DNA from: Onchidella celtica
Taxonomy: Eukaryota; Mollusca; Gastropoda; Systellommatophora; Onchidiidae
Assembly: GCA_963931925.1 (NCBI GenBank)
Contig: OZ007583.1
Span: forward strand, 17,818,548 to 17,882,547
Direction: 5' to 3'
DNA length: 64,000 bases
The notes beneath the pieces were generated by a model. It was not told the DNA's origin. It made no database searches and saw nothing but the letters and a program-made list of their open reading frames with translations. Numbering within the stretch: position 1 is the first letter of the stretch; every line of letters starts with the position of its first letter. Made by a program: the position numbers and the translations under genes. Shown here in pieces: positions 63,767-64,000 of the stretch.

Positions 63767-64000
63767 CGTCATCAAGATGGCGGCTGAACTAGCTGCGCTT
63801 TTGTGTAGTGCTGTTCTTCCTGCTGTTTTGGGGCCGTGATCCGTCGTAACTGCCGCCGATAACGTAGCCATGGTGAACAAAACTGTGGGCCTAGTCCCTA
63901 GGCTCAGAGTGTGTTATAAAAGTGTCATGAGAAGTGGTAGGATAAAACTTATTTCACCTGGAACTCAAGATTTCGACCGGAACTACCAAAATGTCGACCA
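63767..64000 (+). other. window edge; possible 5' end of a host transcript
   Basis: Directly after the microsatellite lies AAGATGGCGGC, a good translation-start context. The frame (63777-63839) is only 20 codons ([11 protein letters not shown]...). ACGTCA upstream is CRE-like. It could be a 5' UTR with a short upstream ORF, or the alternating Ala/Leu codons may be chance. Unresolved. Confidence 0.25.

Overview
The window is eukaryotic, AT-rich and intron-bearing, and most of its recognisable content is transposable elements. No prokaryotic gene organisation, rRNA, tRNA or CRISPR array was seen. The mix (RTE-like LINEs with a C-terminal zinc finger, a Mag-type Ty3/Gypsy element, Gmr1-like elements, pogo-, hAT- and Mutator-like non-autonomous DNA elements, TACATGTA-type motifs, frequent G or C runs) suggests a marine invertebrate, perhaps a mollusc. 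That taxonomic guess is an inference with low to moderate confidence.

Layout. 1-690 has nothing recognised. 690-7862 (minus strand) holds two tandem LINEs: a decayed 5'-truncated copy (LINE A) and a full-length copy with an intact 1005-residue ORF (LINE B). 7871-9280 has a 218-bp repeat arm, a MITE and two exons of a host gene (plus strand) encoding a CAP-Gly domain. 9663-14128 is a young Mag-clade LTR retrotransposon (identical LTRs, GTAAT duplication) inserted into the inverted partner of that repeat arm. 14430-15275 is a LINE 3' fragment. 15280-34000 is mostly non-coding with DNA-transposon relics: a 1.37-kb TIR element (16337-17706), a pogo/Tigger-like element (20394-21164), a second copy of the 8.1-kb MITE (24053-24470), an LTR relic (about 28420-29370) and a TIR element with a GGGACC terminus (31195-32737).

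34073-48880 (minus strand) appears to be one gene or pseudogene locus: a 5' exon, two phase-compatible small exons and a decayed coding region. It is broken by a solo LTR (34184-35391, duplication CCATC) and by a 9.5-kb Gmr1-like retrotransposon (35619-45143, duplication CCTGG). 49095-50590 is another LINE 3' part, followed by a palindromic MITE. 51403-59470 is a second Gmr1-like element with a truncated 5' LTR and a frameshift. 59790-62165 is a degenerate repeat block interrupted by a SINE-like insert and a hAT-like element that itself carries a Mutator-like MITE. 62780-63770 is microsatellite and pentanucleotide satellite.

The most notable biology is in the two Gmr1-like elements. Both have integrase upstream of reverse transcriptase, and both have leaders with a recurring CAGTG...CACTG hairpin motif that I do not recognise from described elements. 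The other main point is the host-gene context: CAP-Gly exons lie between near-identical inverted repeats, and a minus-strand gene carries two LTR insertions.
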